The notes: generated from the sequence alone by a model not told the origin. Positions 24,997 through 36,104 are shown, counted from the stretch's first letter. The stretch: DNA of 64,000 bases from G965267185 sp965267185 (GCA_965267185.1 OZ253937.1:62001-126000); one strand, 5' to 3'. Program-made: numbers and translations.

Positions 24997-25794
24997 TCAC
25001 CGCCCCTTAAACACCGCGTCGCGGCGTTCGGCGAAGGCGGCGGTGCCTTCGGCCAGATCGGCGCTGTCGCCGAGATCGCGGAACGAGGCGCTTTCGAAGC
25101 GCAGTCCCTCGGCGAGCGGCCGCCCGAGCGCGTGGCGGATAGTCTCCTTGCCTTGCCGGTGGGCCAGCGGCGAGCGGGTTGCCAGGTCGTGGGCCAGCGC
25201 GAGCGTCTCGTCGAGCAGCGCCGATGGTTCGACCACGCGGTTCACCAGCCCCACCCGGTAGGCCCACTCGGCGTCGTAGCGGTCGCCGGTCAGAAACATC
25301 TCCATGGTGTGGGTGAGGCCAATGATGTGGGGCAGGCGCACCAGCGCGCCGTCGCAGGCATGGAAGCCCCACTTCACGTCCTGCAGCGCGAACATCGCGT
25401 TGGGCGAACACAGGCGCATGTCGCAGGCCAGCGCGATCTCGAAGCCGCCCGACATGGCGTAGCCGTTGATCGCCGCCAGGATCGGCTTATTTATATCGAG
25501 GTTGCGGGTGATGCCGCCGAGCCCGTAGCCGTTGGTGAAGTTGCGGCGAAATTCGTCGGGCGGAGTGGTGGCGAACGCCATCGTATAGCTTTTCAAGTCG
25601 GCGCCGGCGCAAAATGCCGCATCACCGGCGCCGGTGATCACCGCGATGCGGGCGTCCTCGTCGGCGTCGAAGGCTTTGAAAGCGTCGATGAGCGCGTCGT
25701 TGGCGGCGAAATCCAGCGAGTTCATCTTGGCCGGCCGGTTGATGGTGATCAGCCGCACCGCGCCATCGGCCTCGTAGAGAATATCGTCGCTCAT
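24997..25794 (-). CDS. enoyl-CoA hydratase/isomerase (crotonase) family protein
   Basis: 265 residues. NRPAKMNSLD, FCAGADLKSY (oxyanion hole) and GYAMSGGFEIALACDMRL (second oxyanion Gly) are clear. The usual first catalytic Glu region reads FALQDVKWGFHACDGALVRLP, with Asp/Gln rather than the canonical Glu pair, so the reaction may differ from plain hydration. Divergent from infA. Confidence 0.85.
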   Translation of the reverse strand: MSDDILYEADGAVRLITINRPAKMNSLDFAANDALIDAFKAFDADEDARIAVITGAGDAAFCAGADLKSYTMAFATTPPDEFRRNFTNGYGLGGITRNLDINKPILAAINGYAMSGGFEIALACDMRLCSPNAMFALQDVKWGFHACDGALVRLPHIIGLTHTMEMFLTGDRYDAEWAYRVGLVNRVVEPSALLDETLALAHDLATRSPLAHRQGKETIRHALGRPLAEGLRFESASFRDLGDSADLAEGTAAFAERRDAVFKGR

Positions 25795-25960
25795 TTACCT
25801 TTCCCCCGCATGGATCGTTGGTATTCGATCTAATAATGGCCCTGATTTCCGCCCTTTTCGCAAGACCGGAGTCAAGGCAGGGGTTGAGTTTCGCGGCAAA
25901 ATGCGCTCCAACTGCGCCACCCGGCGGCGCGCAATGTCGGCAACAACATAAGGATACAGT

Positions 25961-26179
25961 ATGGCGAAAGAGGACCTTCTCGAATTTTCCGGCACCGTGA
26001 CCGAGGTGCTGCCCAACGCGATGTTCCGCGTAAAACTCGACAACGACCATGAAGTGCTGGCCCACACGGCCGGTAAAATGAGGAAGCACCGCATCCGCGT
26101 GCTTGCGGGCGACAAGGTCAATGTCGAGATGACGCCCTACGATCTCACCAAGGGCCGTATCACATTTCGCTTCAAATAG
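25961..26179 (+). CDS. infA: translation initiation factor IF-1
   Basis: 72 residues, exact family length: OB-fold MAKEDLLEFSGTVTEVLPN, KMRKHRIRVLAGDKV and YDLTKGRITFRFK. Binds the 30S A-site during initiation. Upstream AT-rich bases give its own promoter region. Confidence 0.98.
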   Translation: MAKEDLLEFSGTVTEVLPNAMFRVKLDNDHEVLAHTAGKMRKHRIRVLAGDKVNVEMTPYDLTKGRITFRFK

Positions 26180-26278
26180 GCCGTTTCAAGTTGAACTGCG
26201 CGCGCATGCGCTGCCTTCCCCGTTCTCCCCTGATTGCGACCTGCCGCCCGCCGGACCGAAACCGGCCGGGCCGATGAC

Positions 26279-26857
26279 GTGGCACCGCGCCTGATCCTGG
26301 CGTCGGCGTCGCCGCGCCGGCAAGAGCTGCTCGCGCAAGTGGGCATTACGCCCGACCAGATCGATCCCGCCGAAATCGACGAGACCGCCGGTAAGACCGA
26401 ACTGCCGGGACCGCTGGCGCGCCGCTTGGCCGAAGCCAAGGCTGCCGCTGTCGCCCAGCGCCACCGGGATGCGTTCGTGCTCGGCGCCGATACCGTCGTG
26501 GGGGTGGGCCGCCGCATCGTCGGCAAGCCCGGAGACGCGGACGAGGCGCGGCGGTTTCTCCAATTGCTGTCGGGCCGCCGCCACCGGGTCTATGGCGGCA
26601 TCTGCGTAATCGCGCCGGATGGCCGGCGGTCGACGCGCCTGATCGACACCGTGGTTCGCTTCAAGCGGCTGACACGCACCGAGATCGACGCCTATCTGGC
26701 GGGCGATGAGTGGTGGGGCAAGGCCGGCGGCTACGCCATTCAGGGACACGCTGCGGCGTTTATTCCCGCGATCAACGGCTCCTACACCAATGTGGTCGGT
26801 CTCGACGTGACGGCGGCCACCGCCATGCTCGCCGGTCTGGGATACCGCCAAACGTGA
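26279..26857 (+). CDS. maf: Maf family nucleotide pyrophosphatase
   Basis: 192 residues from GTG 26279, where the family start (APRLILASASPRRQELL) begins; an upstream frame adds 15 unrelated residues. LGADTVV, YGGICVI and GGYAIQGHAAAFI are conserved Maf motifs. Hydrolyses non-canonical or pyrimidine nucleoside triphosphates; this branch probably dTTP/UTP. Overlaps the RNase gene by four bases. Confidence 0.93.
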   Translation: MAPRLILASASPRRQELLAQVGITPDQIDPAEIDETAGKTELPGPLARRLAEAKAAAVAQRHRDAFVLGADTVVGVGRRIVGKPGDADEARRFLQLLSGRRHRVYGGICVIAPDGRRSTRLIDTVVRFKRLTRTEIDAYLAGDEWWGKAGGYAIQGHAAAFIPAINGSYTNVVGLDVTAATAMLAGLGYRQT

Positions 26858-28053
26858 GCGACACCACGCTGCTGATCGAGCGCTTTCCGGGGGAGACCCG
26901 CGCCGCCCTGCTGCGTGGCAAACAGGTCTGGCAGGTCGATCATTTCCGCGACAGCGATCCCGCGTCGCTCGGCGGCGTTTATCTCGGCCGGGTGCGCCGT
27001 CTCGATCCGGCGATGAATGCCGCCTTCGTCGATATTGGCCTCGTCGCCGACGGTTTTCTGCGCGCGCGCGATGCTGCCGGTCCGGGGGGTACCGGGCGGC
27101 GCGCGCGCATTGCCGAGTTGGTGCATGAGGGTCAGGCCGTGGCGGTGCAAGTCGCCGCCGAGGGTTTCGCCGGCAAGGGGCCACGCCTGGTCCGCCTGCC
27201 GGACGCGCCGGACGATGCGCAGACATCGGCACCCGCCTGCCTTACGTCGCCGCCCGAACCGGTCGAACGTGTTTTGTTGGCCCATGGCGGCAGCGATGTC
27301 GCGCGCATCGTTTGCGGCGACGGTGCCCTGGAGACTGCGGTGCGACGCTGGCTCGACAGCGAAGCGCCCGAGAGTGGCGTCAAGCTGCTGCGCGAAGACG
27401 GCCCCCTGTTCGAGACCTACGGCGTCGACGACGCCATCGAGGCGGCGCTGGCGCCGCGGGTTGCCGTGGGCGAGGGCGCCGAGCTGGTGTTCGACCAGAC
27501 CGAGACCCTGTGCGCCATCGATGTGAACTCGGCCCGCCATGTGGGCCGGGCGGGCGGCGGTCCGCGCGACGTCAATCTGGGGGTGATGCCCGAGATCGCC
27601 CGCCAGCTCCGCCTGCGTGCCATCGGCGGCGCCATCGTGATCGACGCGCTCAAGATGGCCCGCGGCAACGATCAGAAACAGGTGCTGACGGCGCTGCGCC
27701 GCCATCTCAAAGACGACCCGGCAACCTGCCACGTGCTCGGCATTTCCAATCTCGGGCTGATCGAGATGACCCGCACCCGCCTCGGTCCGTCGCTGGCCGA
27801 GCGCATGCTCGAGCCCGCGCCAGCGCCGCAACTGCGCGCCGACGCCGTGGCCTACGCCATCATCCGCGACTTGCTTACGGCGAAGGGCCGCCCGCCGGGC
27901 AGCTACGTGCTGCGCGCCGCGCCGCTGGTCGCCGAGCTGGTGGGTCGCGAGCTGAGCGACGCTTTTGGCGAAGCCGTTGCTCGGGTCGGGCAGGTGGCGC
28001 TGGACGTTCAGCCCGGCTGGCCGCGCGACAAGTGGGAGATCACCCCCCGTTAA
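26854..28053 (+). CDS. rng: ribonuclease G/E family endoribonuclease
   Basis: 399 residues from GTG 26854 (GTGA overlap with maf). Compact RNase G/E: split S1-like opening GGVYLGRVRRLDPAMNAAFVDIG and catalytic Asp clusters FDQTETLCAIDVNSARH and IVIDALKMARGN, then ISNLGLIEMTRTRLG. It lacks the long C-terminal scaffold of RNase E, so it is nearer RNase G. Likely role: rRNA/mRNA processing. Confidence 0.88.
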   Translation: MSDTTLLIERFPGETRAALLRGKQVWQVDHFRDSDPASLGGVYLGRVRRLDPAMNAAFVDIGLVADGFLRARDAAGPGGTGRRARIAELVHEGQAVAVQVAAEGFAGKGPRLVRLPDAPDDAQTSAPACLTSPPEPVERVLLAHGGSDVARIVCGDGALETAVRRWLDSEAPESGVKLLREDGPLFETYGVDDAIEAALAPRVAVGEGAELVFDQTETLCAIDVNSARHVGRAGGGPRDVNLGVMPEIARQLRLRAIGGAIVIDALKMARGNDQKQVLTALRRHLKDDPATCHVLGISNLGLIEMTRTRLGPSLAERMLEPAPAPQLRADAVAYAIIRDLLTAKGRPPGSYVLRAAPLVAELVGRELSDAFGEAVARVGQVALDVQPGWPRDKWEITPR

Positions 28054-28141
28054 CCACGGCGTGGCCTGGTCTCGCATTCGTCATGCAGAATCGTGATAAT
28101 GTCCGCCCCACTCGCCCTGGAGAACCGGCAGAGAAACCCCG

Positions 28142-28321
28142 ATGGCCCAGTGTCCCAATTGCGGTAAGGCGGCGGTAAAGCGCCACCGGCCCTTCTGTTC
28201 CGAGCGGTGCGCCAACGCCGATCTAGCCCGCTGGCTCGACGGCCGCTACCGCATTCCCACCGACGAAGCGCCGGCGGTCTATGAGGGCAATCCCGACCTC
28301 GCGGGCGAGGATGAGGGCTAA
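28142..28321 (+). CDS. yacG: DNA gyrase inhibitor YacG
   Basis: 59 residues with the zinc motif CPNCGK and FCSERC (four cysteines) and the usual DLARWLDGRYRIP. Binds GyrB and lowers supercoiling activity. Its position after maf and RNase G/E is typical. Confidence 0.93.
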   Translation: MAQCPNCGKAAVKRHRPFCSERCANADLARWLDGRYRIPTDEAPAVYEGNPDLAGEDEG

Positions 28322-28415
28322 TTTCCGGTTTGTATCGGTCCCCCCACAGCCAGGAACGACTGGCCTCTGGACAGCGATCAGGATATTTCCTATACCCGCG
28401 CGTCGCACGCTGTGG

Positions 28416-28491
28416 GCCCAGGTAGCTCAGTTGGTAGAGCAGCGGATTGAAAATCCGCGTGTCGGTGGTTCGATTCCGCCCCTGGGCACCA
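28416..28491 (+). tRNA. tRNA-Phe (GAA)
   Basis: Acceptor GCCCAGG/CCTGGGC, D-arm GCTC...GAGC, anticodon arm GCGGA-TTGAAAA-TCCGC (anticodon GAA), T-arm with TTCGATT, discriminator A and encoded CCA. It marks the left edge of the accessory stretch 28.5-33.7 kb. Confidence 0.97.
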
Positions 28492-28700
28492 GCCTTCTAA
28501 TAAAATCAATGACTTACTAGGGTTGGGTGGGAGTGTCAGAATCACACCCTCGGCTTGATCCGGCAACTCAAGCATTTTTGAATGGTTCGCGTCGTCGGCG
28601 AGATTGCGCCGGTTCGCATTTCTCTTTTACTGCACCGCCTCTTTCAGTGACTAATTGACGCTGCGCGGTTCGATATTCGTAATTCTGATCGTGCAGAGCG

Positions 28701-29459
28701 TCACTTTATGCCAGGTCGGCGAAAAAGTTTATGATCCGGCGAAAGCGTCGGATCCGAAACCTCAAGCACGACGACTTCTCCTTGTAGAACTTCTAGTCCC
28801 GCCTGTGGCGTTTGCGCAACAATCGAGCCTGCCGGAGCGGTACTGAACACGTTCACCGGGTAATATGTAAGTGGGGGACCAGAAAACATGGCGTCAACAA
28901 TTTGGAGCCCTACGAAATCAGGCAAGTTGAATCTAAAAGTTGCTTCAGATTCGAGGGATGATTGGGACCGCAGAATGGACAATTCTCGGCGCTGTCGAGA
29001 TAGCTGTGCTTCAAGCTCTGCGATCGTTTCGGTCAAGCTTGACACATTTTCCTGCGCTAGCCGCGCTTGTTGGAGCTCCATGCGGAGTCCTGCCAGCTCT
29101 CTTTCCGTTTCTACAATGGTACCCTCTTTCCGTTCCGCCTCATTAATCAATTCTAGTGTGAAGTCACGATAGGATTCCCATCGGCCTTTCGATTCACTCG
29201 TTGGTGCCAGCCTAACAAAGTACTCTGCGAAATCGCGCCGTTTCTCTAATTTTTCATCTAGGGCCTTGTCGACGAACTGAGCAATGAATTCGTTTTCTTT
29301 GTTTATCGTCTCCAATTCGATGCGCGTATTCTGAAACTCTTGGTTCAGAAAAACAGCCGCTGCTCCAAGCAAGAATGTTCCGAAGAACCACTTACCGAAG
29401 TTGAGCCAGAGTTCCAGGCACCTATAGCTATCGACAGCGCGACTTGCTTTATCGTTCAT
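28701..29459 (-). CDS. membrane-anchored coiled-coil protein with PASTA-like end
   Basis: 252 residues. One N-terminal membrane helix (FGKWFFGTFLLGAAAVFL), then a long coiled coil to about residue 175 (KENEFIAQFVDKAL...LEAQLSRQRRELSILRSQ), then a C-terminal part (VGLQIVDAMFSG...APAGSIVAQTPQAGLEVLQGE, EVSDP) with the PASTA pattern. PASTA modules often bind cell-wall fragments or partner proteins. N-terminus cytoplasmic, coil and PASTA part probably periplasmic. Lower GC than neighbours, suggesting acquisition. Function unknown; divergent from the next secreted protein. Confidence 0.6.
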   Translation of the reverse strand: MNDKASRAVDSYRCLELWLNFGKWFFGTFLLGAAAVFLNQEFQNTRIELETINKENEFIAQFVDKALDEKLEKRRDFAEYFVRLAPTSESKGRWESYRDFTLELINEAERKEGTIVETERELAGLRMELQQARLAQENVSSLTETIAELEAQLSRQRRELSILRSQSSLESEATFRFNLPDFVGLQIVDAMFSGPPLTYYPVNVFSTAPAGSIVAQTPQAGLEVLQGEVVVLEVSDPTLSPDHKLFRRPGIK

Positions 29460-29844
29460 AAACCCGCCCCCTTTTGCATCCGAGAACTGTATCAGAATGG
29501 CGAATTTCTCGGTCCATTTGCATTAGGCTCAGTTTGGCTCATATCGCTCGTGCTTTAGGCGAAACGCTAATCCAGCCAGATTGACCGAGTCTCGGTATTT
29601 TAGTGCGCGACTGAAAAGTGGGGGTATAGCGCTACAAAACCGGCGGAATTCAGCGGTGTGTTGGCACGATTGTCTGAGCCAAATGCTACATCCGCCTGCC
29701 CAGCGATTTCGAGACACGCAAAATCATGACGAGAGCCCGAAAACAGGACATCTGAATAACGACGAACTCATTCAACAGTAGAATTGTCGACATGATTATA
29801 CTCCCATAGAATGAACAAAATTCGGAACGCGAAAGGCGGTAAAA
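29460..29844. other. AT-richer divergent intergenic region
   Basis: 385 bases between two divergent envelope genes. Only short, non-conserved frames. It contains likely promoter bases near GATTATACT (about 29793) but no clear operator. Confidence 0.4.
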
Positions 29845-30705
29845 ATGAAAATGCTAACTATGGCTGCGCTCGGGTTCTTGGTTCTTGCTGGGTCACCGTC
29901 CACGGCAATTGGTGACGATCTTGATCTTGAAGAGCAACAGACAATCGCACGCCGGGTGTCCGATAAATTAGATCACGTGGTTGTCGACGCTGTACAAGCG
30001 CCTCTGATAGTTGGAATCAGTCCGATCGCGGTGTTTCGTATTAGGAATAATGGAAAGCGCAGTTACACCAGATTGTTTAGTACGGGCAATTATACGTTCG
30101 AAATAGTTGATCCCGATGACTTTGGTGTTGGTCAATATATCTGTGGGACAATTAATCAAACCCGACATGAACTTCCTCGGCTTGAGCCGAAATTTTTGAG
30201 GGAAGTTACTGTAGACTTTGAGGCTTCCGCCGAAAAAAGTGGTGTTCGAATAGCTGCAAAGGTTGACGGAGGCGAACAGCTGGTTCGCGAAGCATTTGCT
30301 GCGATACGATGGCTGGGTGATTTCGTCTTAAGCAAGAGACCTGCAAAGTTTCGAGTGCTTATCCGAGGGTACGCAGACGCTGATCTGGGGAATAATTTCC
30401 AGGGACTTCTCAAGGCCGCGCCGCTCGATTACCGTTCTGTAGATGCTTTGCCGCCAGATACTCAAGACAGGACGGGGCTTCTCCGCTACCAACAGATTCA
30501 AACGCGATATGTTGTTGGGAATCCTTTTACCAACGAGAATTTACCGGAACTACGCGCGCGATTTTTTCGGGAAATGGTAGTTGAGCCATTTCTGCGGGAT
30601 TGTACGGTAGCAGAAGTAGATAGTTTTCTATTGAAGGGAAAAGTTTCTACACAAGGATCAGATCCACTTCTGCGCAAAATCGATATGTACTTATATGTTT
30701 ATTAG
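29845..30705 (+). CDS. exported protein of unknown family
   Basis: 286 residues with signal peptide (MAALGFLVLAGSPSTAIGDD). The mature part is mixed alpha/beta with two cysteines (YICGTI and RDCTV) that may pair. A KFRVLIRGYADAD stretch faintly recalls OmpA-type peptidoglycan-binding domains but the spacing is not right. Low GC. Divergent from the coiled-coil/PASTA gene, with which it may be functionally paired. Confidence 0.55.
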   Translation: MKMLTMAALGFLVLAGSPSTAIGDDLDLEEQQTIARRVSDKLDHVVVDAVQAPLIVGISPIAVFRIRNNGKRSYTRLFSTGNYTFEIVDPDDFGVGQYICGTINQTRHELPRLEPKFLREVTVDFEASAEKSGVRIAAKVDGGEQLVREAFAAIRWLGDFVLSKRPAKFRVLIRGYADADLGNNFQGLLKAAPLDYRSVDALPPDTQDRTGLLRYQQIQTRYVVGNPFTNENLPELRARFFREMVVEPFLRDCTVAEVDSFLLKGKVSTQGSDPLLRKIDMYLYVY

Positions 30706-30863
30706 TCAGCTTTACTAGGTCCAATAGAAATTTGGGTGACTGCAAGCGAACCGTTCGAAACATAGTTCCATTTTTTGCCGTGAGTTTGCCCTCCGAATTG
30801 TATTCGGCAACCGAGCAGAATGGACAACATTGGCCTCCGTCCCTTCTACTAAGGGTGAAAGAG

Positions 30864-30941
30864 ATGATCACACGCACGATGTATGTCATTGCCGCCTGAT
30901 CTGCGGTGGTCGGGTGCTTATTACCGCGACGTTCTAGATTG
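30864..30941 (+). pseudogene. relic of the glyoxalase-family gene 5' end
   Basis: About 78 bases match the start of the intact VOC gene at 33809: ATGATCAC.CG...ATGTA.GT, GCCG..TGATCTG..., GGTCGGG.GCTTATTACCGCGACGT. A deletion and an early stop after the first ten codons destroy the frame. Left behind by duplication or replacement; 2.9 kb of accessory DNA separates it from the intact copy. Confidence 0.75.
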
Positions 30942-30986
30942 TCCCATCCGTAGGACCGGCGATCCGGCGCGCTTTCGGTTGCCTGT

Positions 30987-32120
30987 CTAGCTAAAAGACC
31001 CATCGTAGCCGACGACCGGCAGTGTATTTAGCGCGGCCTCGACGCTTTTCGGCGTGTAAATTTCACTGCTTTTCCGGCTGCCATTCTGTACCGGCGCTTG
31101 CTGGCCAAACCGGTCGACAACGCTCTGGTGAATCATTTCGTTGGCAAATGTGCATCCCGGATCTGGGCGATTCCACCGTGGCAGGAACCGGCGGACCCAC
31201 TCGCTCTTACCACCTATGACGCGTTCGTAGGGGAGGAGCCGGCTGACGGTGTAGAGCGGTGTGCGGGACTCATAGATTGTCCCCATAGGGTCCCCCTTAG
31301 CTTCCCTGGCGATGTAGCCGCTATTGAACGTCAGGTCCGTATGGTGATCGACCCGGCGGATCATCCAATCGAGCGCCAAATCCGATAAGCCCCGATCGTC
31401 ATAGCTGCCGCCGATGTTCGAGTGAACGCCGGGAAACCAGACCTGCTCGACGGCGCGGTTTTGCGTGGGCCCGGTTGTCTGCCACAGCGTGGGCGCGAAC
31501 GGTCCGCGCTTTTCGTCGATCGCCACCGCGTGCAGCGCACACTCGATCTGATCGCCCAGGGTCGTATCGTGGAACTTGTACTTTCCGCGGTGCAACCACT
31601 TCAGTCGTTCGACCGGAATTCCCAGGGCGCCGACCGTATCCCAGACCCCCAAACACGTGATCTTAACGGCCCCGTGGCCGAGCACTTTGATCGATTGCCC
31701 CTCCTGTTCGTCTCTTGCGCTGAGAGGCGTGCGGTAGTAGCGCCACGCGCGTGGCAGCTGACCGAGAGTGTTTTTGTCGAGGAGGCCGCAAGCGTTGATT
31801 AGGCCCGCCAAGCTCCGCGCCGTGAACGCGCCGCGCGAAAACCCGAACAGAAAAATCTCGTCGCCTTCGACATAGTTGTTGCCGAGGAAGCGGTAGCCGT
31901 CGCGAATGTTTTCGCCTAATCCGCTGCCAAAGGCCCCGCCCTTAATCAAATCGACCGGCCCGCCGGTTCCCACGCCCTTGTCGTAAAAGGCGATCTGTTT
32001 CGCGCCGTCGCCGCCTGTGGGCTCGATCGCCCGCATGATCTTTACCACATTGGTGGCATTGAGCTTGGCGTCCGGTGTGTTCCACGTGCCGTCGAGGCAC
32101 ACGACAAGCCGTTTTTTCAT
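30987..32120 (-). CDS. DUF2235-family alpha/beta hydrolase (phospholipase-like)
   Basis: 377 residues. KRLVVCLDGTWNTPD at the start and the nucleophile motif GFSRGAFTARSLAG are the signature of DUF2235, the fold of T6SS lipase effectors of the Tle1 type. WFPGVHSNIGGSY near residue 230 carries the expected acid/His region. No signal peptide and no T6SS genes nearby, so it may act in the cytoplasm or be handled by the two operon partners upstream. Follows the coiled-coil gene by 30 bases on the same strand. Confidence 0.75.
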   Translation of the reverse strand: MKKRLVVCLDGTWNTPDAKLNATNVVKIMRAIEPTGGDGAKQIAFYDKGVGTGGPVDLIKGGAFGSGLGENIRDGYRFLGNNYVEGDEIFLFGFSRGAFTARSLAGLINACGLLDKNTLGQLPRAWRYYRTPLSARDEQEGQSIKVLGHGAVKITCLGVWDTVGALGIPVERLKWLHRGKYKFHDTTLGDQIECALHAVAIDEKRGPFAPTLWQTTGPTQNRAVEQVWFPGVHSNIGGSYDDRGLSDLALDWMIRRVDHHTDLTFNSGYIAREAKGDPMGTIYESRTPLYTVSRLLPYERVIGGKSEWVRRFLPRWNRPDPGCTFANEMIHQSVVDRFGQQAPVQNGSRKSSEIYTPKSVEAALNTLPVVGYDGSFS

Positions 32121-32150
32121 GGTCGACCTCGGCGCGTGCCGGCTGGCGAA

Positions 32151-32546
32151 CTAGGCGAGAAACTTGGCGATCGCGCCGATTACCTTGGTCGCTGCGTTCG
32201 CGACCTCGGCGACCTGCCGGGCGACCTTGGTGGCGCGGCGCATGCGTTGGATCTCGTCGCGAGATTTCGCGGTCGCGTCTTCGAGATCGGCGAGCAATTT
32301 GTCGAGCGCGTCGTTCTCGTCCAACGCGTTGATCTTGGCGAGGTTAAGCTCCGACTCTTGCAGCTTGAGCTCGGCGACCTGTGCCTCGATCGCCTCGCGC
32401 CGTTTCTTGCGCTCGCTATCGCTTATGTCCTCGTCTGCGCCGAGGGCGAGCCAGGCCTCCTCGAGCCCATCCCAAACCTCGTACAGTTGGTCGTACACGC
32501 TATCTAAGGCGTTTTGTCGTTTGTCGCCGACCGTGGTGTCGCTCAT
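32151..32546 (-). CDS. cytoplasmic coiled-coil protein
   Basis: 131 residues, almost entirely helical: acidic N-terminal half, long coil (KKRREAIEAQVAELKLQESEL) and a C-terminal hydrophobic/Ala-rich helix (EVANAATKVIGAIAKFLA). Start overlaps the upstream lipoprotein stop (ATGA). No family recognised. Its place between the lipoprotein and the DUF2235 hydrolase suggests an adaptor or immunity-like role, which is inference. Confidence 0.55.
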   Translation of the reverse strand: MSDTTVGDKRQNALDSVYDQLYEVWDGLEEAWLALGADEDISDSERKKRREAIEAQVAELKLQESELNLAKINALDENDALDKLLADLEDATAKSRDEIQRMRRATKVARQVAEVANAATKVIGAIAKFLA

Positions 32547-33649
32547 TGTGGGGGTCCTCCACCGACTTTGCGGCTAACCGACCGCACGGCGTCCAGCACG
32601 TCTCTTGAGGTGGTCAAGAAATATTCCACCTGTCCCGCCAACCGTCCGGGTGAAATCTCCGGGTCGGCCAACTGTTTGCCGAGCGCGTCGTGGGCCTTGG
32701 CCATTTCAACGAAGCTAAAACCGGGGTCCGTATTTATGTAGGTGATCAAAAGTTGCTGTGCCGCCACCGCGTCGTCGAGCGCCGATTTATATTTCGCGGC
32801 GTCGTTGTTTCGCGCCGCCTCGGTGGTGTCCCTTACGGCGTCTATGAGCCGCTCGCGCAAGTCCGGCACCGCGCCGGCGTGATACGACCGCGTGGCGGCC
32901 GCGAGCACGTCGGCGGCGGCCTGAATGGCCGGCTGGCTCGCGACGACCACATCGGTAATCGCCTGTTGCCGTTTCGCCTCCAACGCGGCGCCGATGGCGC
33001 CGTTGATGGCGCTGCCGATAACGTTGGCCTCGTTACCGAATTCGAAGCTACGGCCGGTTTCGGACATCGCCGCCTGAACGAACGCGAGCAGACTGTCCTT
33101 GGCACCTGTTGCCGCTTCGTCGAAGGCTTGACGGTCCTGGGCGCTTTGCGACAACTCCCGCAGCGAGGCGGCGTACCGGTCCAGCGCTTGAGCGAGGCGG
33201 TTGTGCCGCGGCAGAGTCTCGCCCGCTTCCAGCGTCAGAGGCACCCAGTCGCCACCATCTCCACCGGCGATCTGAGGCCGCTGCCGTTCGATGGCGCAAG
33301 CTTCGCTGAAAGCCGCGGCGGCGGCAGCGTAGTCGGCGCTTGATAATCCTTCGGTGGTCGCGGCGGTGAGAAAATCTCGTGAGGCGCGGCGGCATTGCCC
33401 ACGGTTCTGGCGCACCGGCGATAAGTTGGCCTCGAGAGCGTTGCGGGCCAGCGCGGCATGGACTTGCACGAACCGCTGCTGCTCTTCGCGGAAAATTGTC
33501 GTCGCGGTCTCGACGCCGGATGCGAACGTTCCCACATTGGTTCTGACCTGTTCCGGCTCGACCCCGAGCGTGGCGCAGGCTGTCAGTAGGACCGTTGCTG
33601 CGACGCACAGAAGGGATTTCAGGGCAGCGCTCTGACGAGGTTTATGCAT
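32543..33649 (-). CDS. helical lipoprotein, first gene of DUF2235 operon
   Basis: 368 residues from ATG 33649 (AAGGCGG just upstream; another ATG five codons earlier is less well placed). Lipobox LLTAC gives a lipidated cysteine; the rest is long Ala-rich helices with repeated heptads. No enzyme motif. Expected at the periplasmic side of the outer or inner membrane. Heads the operon lipoprotein / coiled-coil / DUF2235. Confidence 0.6.
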   Translation of the reverse strand: MHKPRQSAALKSLLCVAATVLLTACATLGVEPEQVRTNVGTFASGVETATTIFREEQQRFVQVHAALARNALEANLSPVRQNRGQCRRASRDFLTAATTEGLSSADYAAAAAAFSEACAIERQRPQIAGGDGGDWVPLTLEAGETLPRHNRLAQALDRYAASLRELSQSAQDRQAFDEAATGAKDSLLAFVQAAMSETGRSFEFGNEANVIGSAINGAIGAALEAKRQQAITDVVVASQPAIQAAADVLAAATRSYHAGAVPDLRERLIDAVRDTTEAARNNDAAKYKSALDDAVAAQQLLITYINTDPGFSFVEMAKAHDALGKQLADPEISPGRLAGQVEYFLTTSRDVLDAVRSVSRKVGGGPPQ

Positions 33650-33808
33650 GTCCGCCTTTCTCACCGGGCTAGATCATCGCACTATGCACCATAACAACGC
33701 TTGGTGTGCAAAGAACTCATGCAGACAGCAGTTTAAACGAGATTTATTTGGGATGAATACAATTATAATTATACATTTCGCTCCAACCGCTTCCGGGCGC
33801 CTCTGCAA

Positions 33809-34171
33809 ATGATCACGCGATCCATGTACGTGCTCGCCGTGCCCGATCTGGAACGGTCGGGGGCTTATTACCGCGACGTATTGGGCTTCACCGTTCAGGA
33901 GATCGGCGATCCGGGCTGGCGCCTATTCGTGCGCGACGAATGCCGCATCATGGCGGGCGAGTGCCCCGATGCGATTCCGGCGCAGGACTTGGGCGACCAC
34001 TCCTATTTCGGCTACTTCGTGGTCGACGACGCGAAGAGTTACTACGAGAGCGTCGCCGCCAATGGCGCCGAACTGATCAAACACCTGCAGGACGAACCGT
34101 GGGGCATGCGCGAATTCGGCGTGCGCACGGTCGACGGTCACCGCATCATGATCGGCGAGGATCTGGAGTAG
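33809..34171 (+). CDS. VOC (glyoxalase/bleomycin-resistance) family protein
   Basis: 120 residues, one vicinal-oxygen-chelate unit: MYVLAVPDLERSGAYYRDVLGF, DHSYFGYFVVDD and EFGVRTVDGHRIMIGE. Metal ligands are not obvious in every strand, so it may be a binding protein instead of an enzyme. A decayed copy of its first 78 bases lies at 30864. Ends one base from the convergent FtsH-like gene. Confidence 0.8.
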   Translation: MITRSMYVLAVPDLERSGAYYRDVLGFTVQEIGDPGWRLFVRDECRIMAGECPDAIPAQDLGDHSYFGYFVVDDAKSYYESVAANGAELIKHLQDEPWGMREFGVRTVDGHRIMIGEDLE

Positions 34172-34172
34172 G

Positions 34173-36104
<1,932 letters not shown>

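Noticed and set aside
26782..28077. 431-residue minus-strand frame
   Set aside because: Antisense of the RNase G/E gene, whose catalytic motifs are on the plus strand.
28416..28491. tRNA-Phe as an att site for the 28.5-33.7 kb stretch
   Set aside because: I found no second copy of the tRNA 3' end downstream and no integrase gene.
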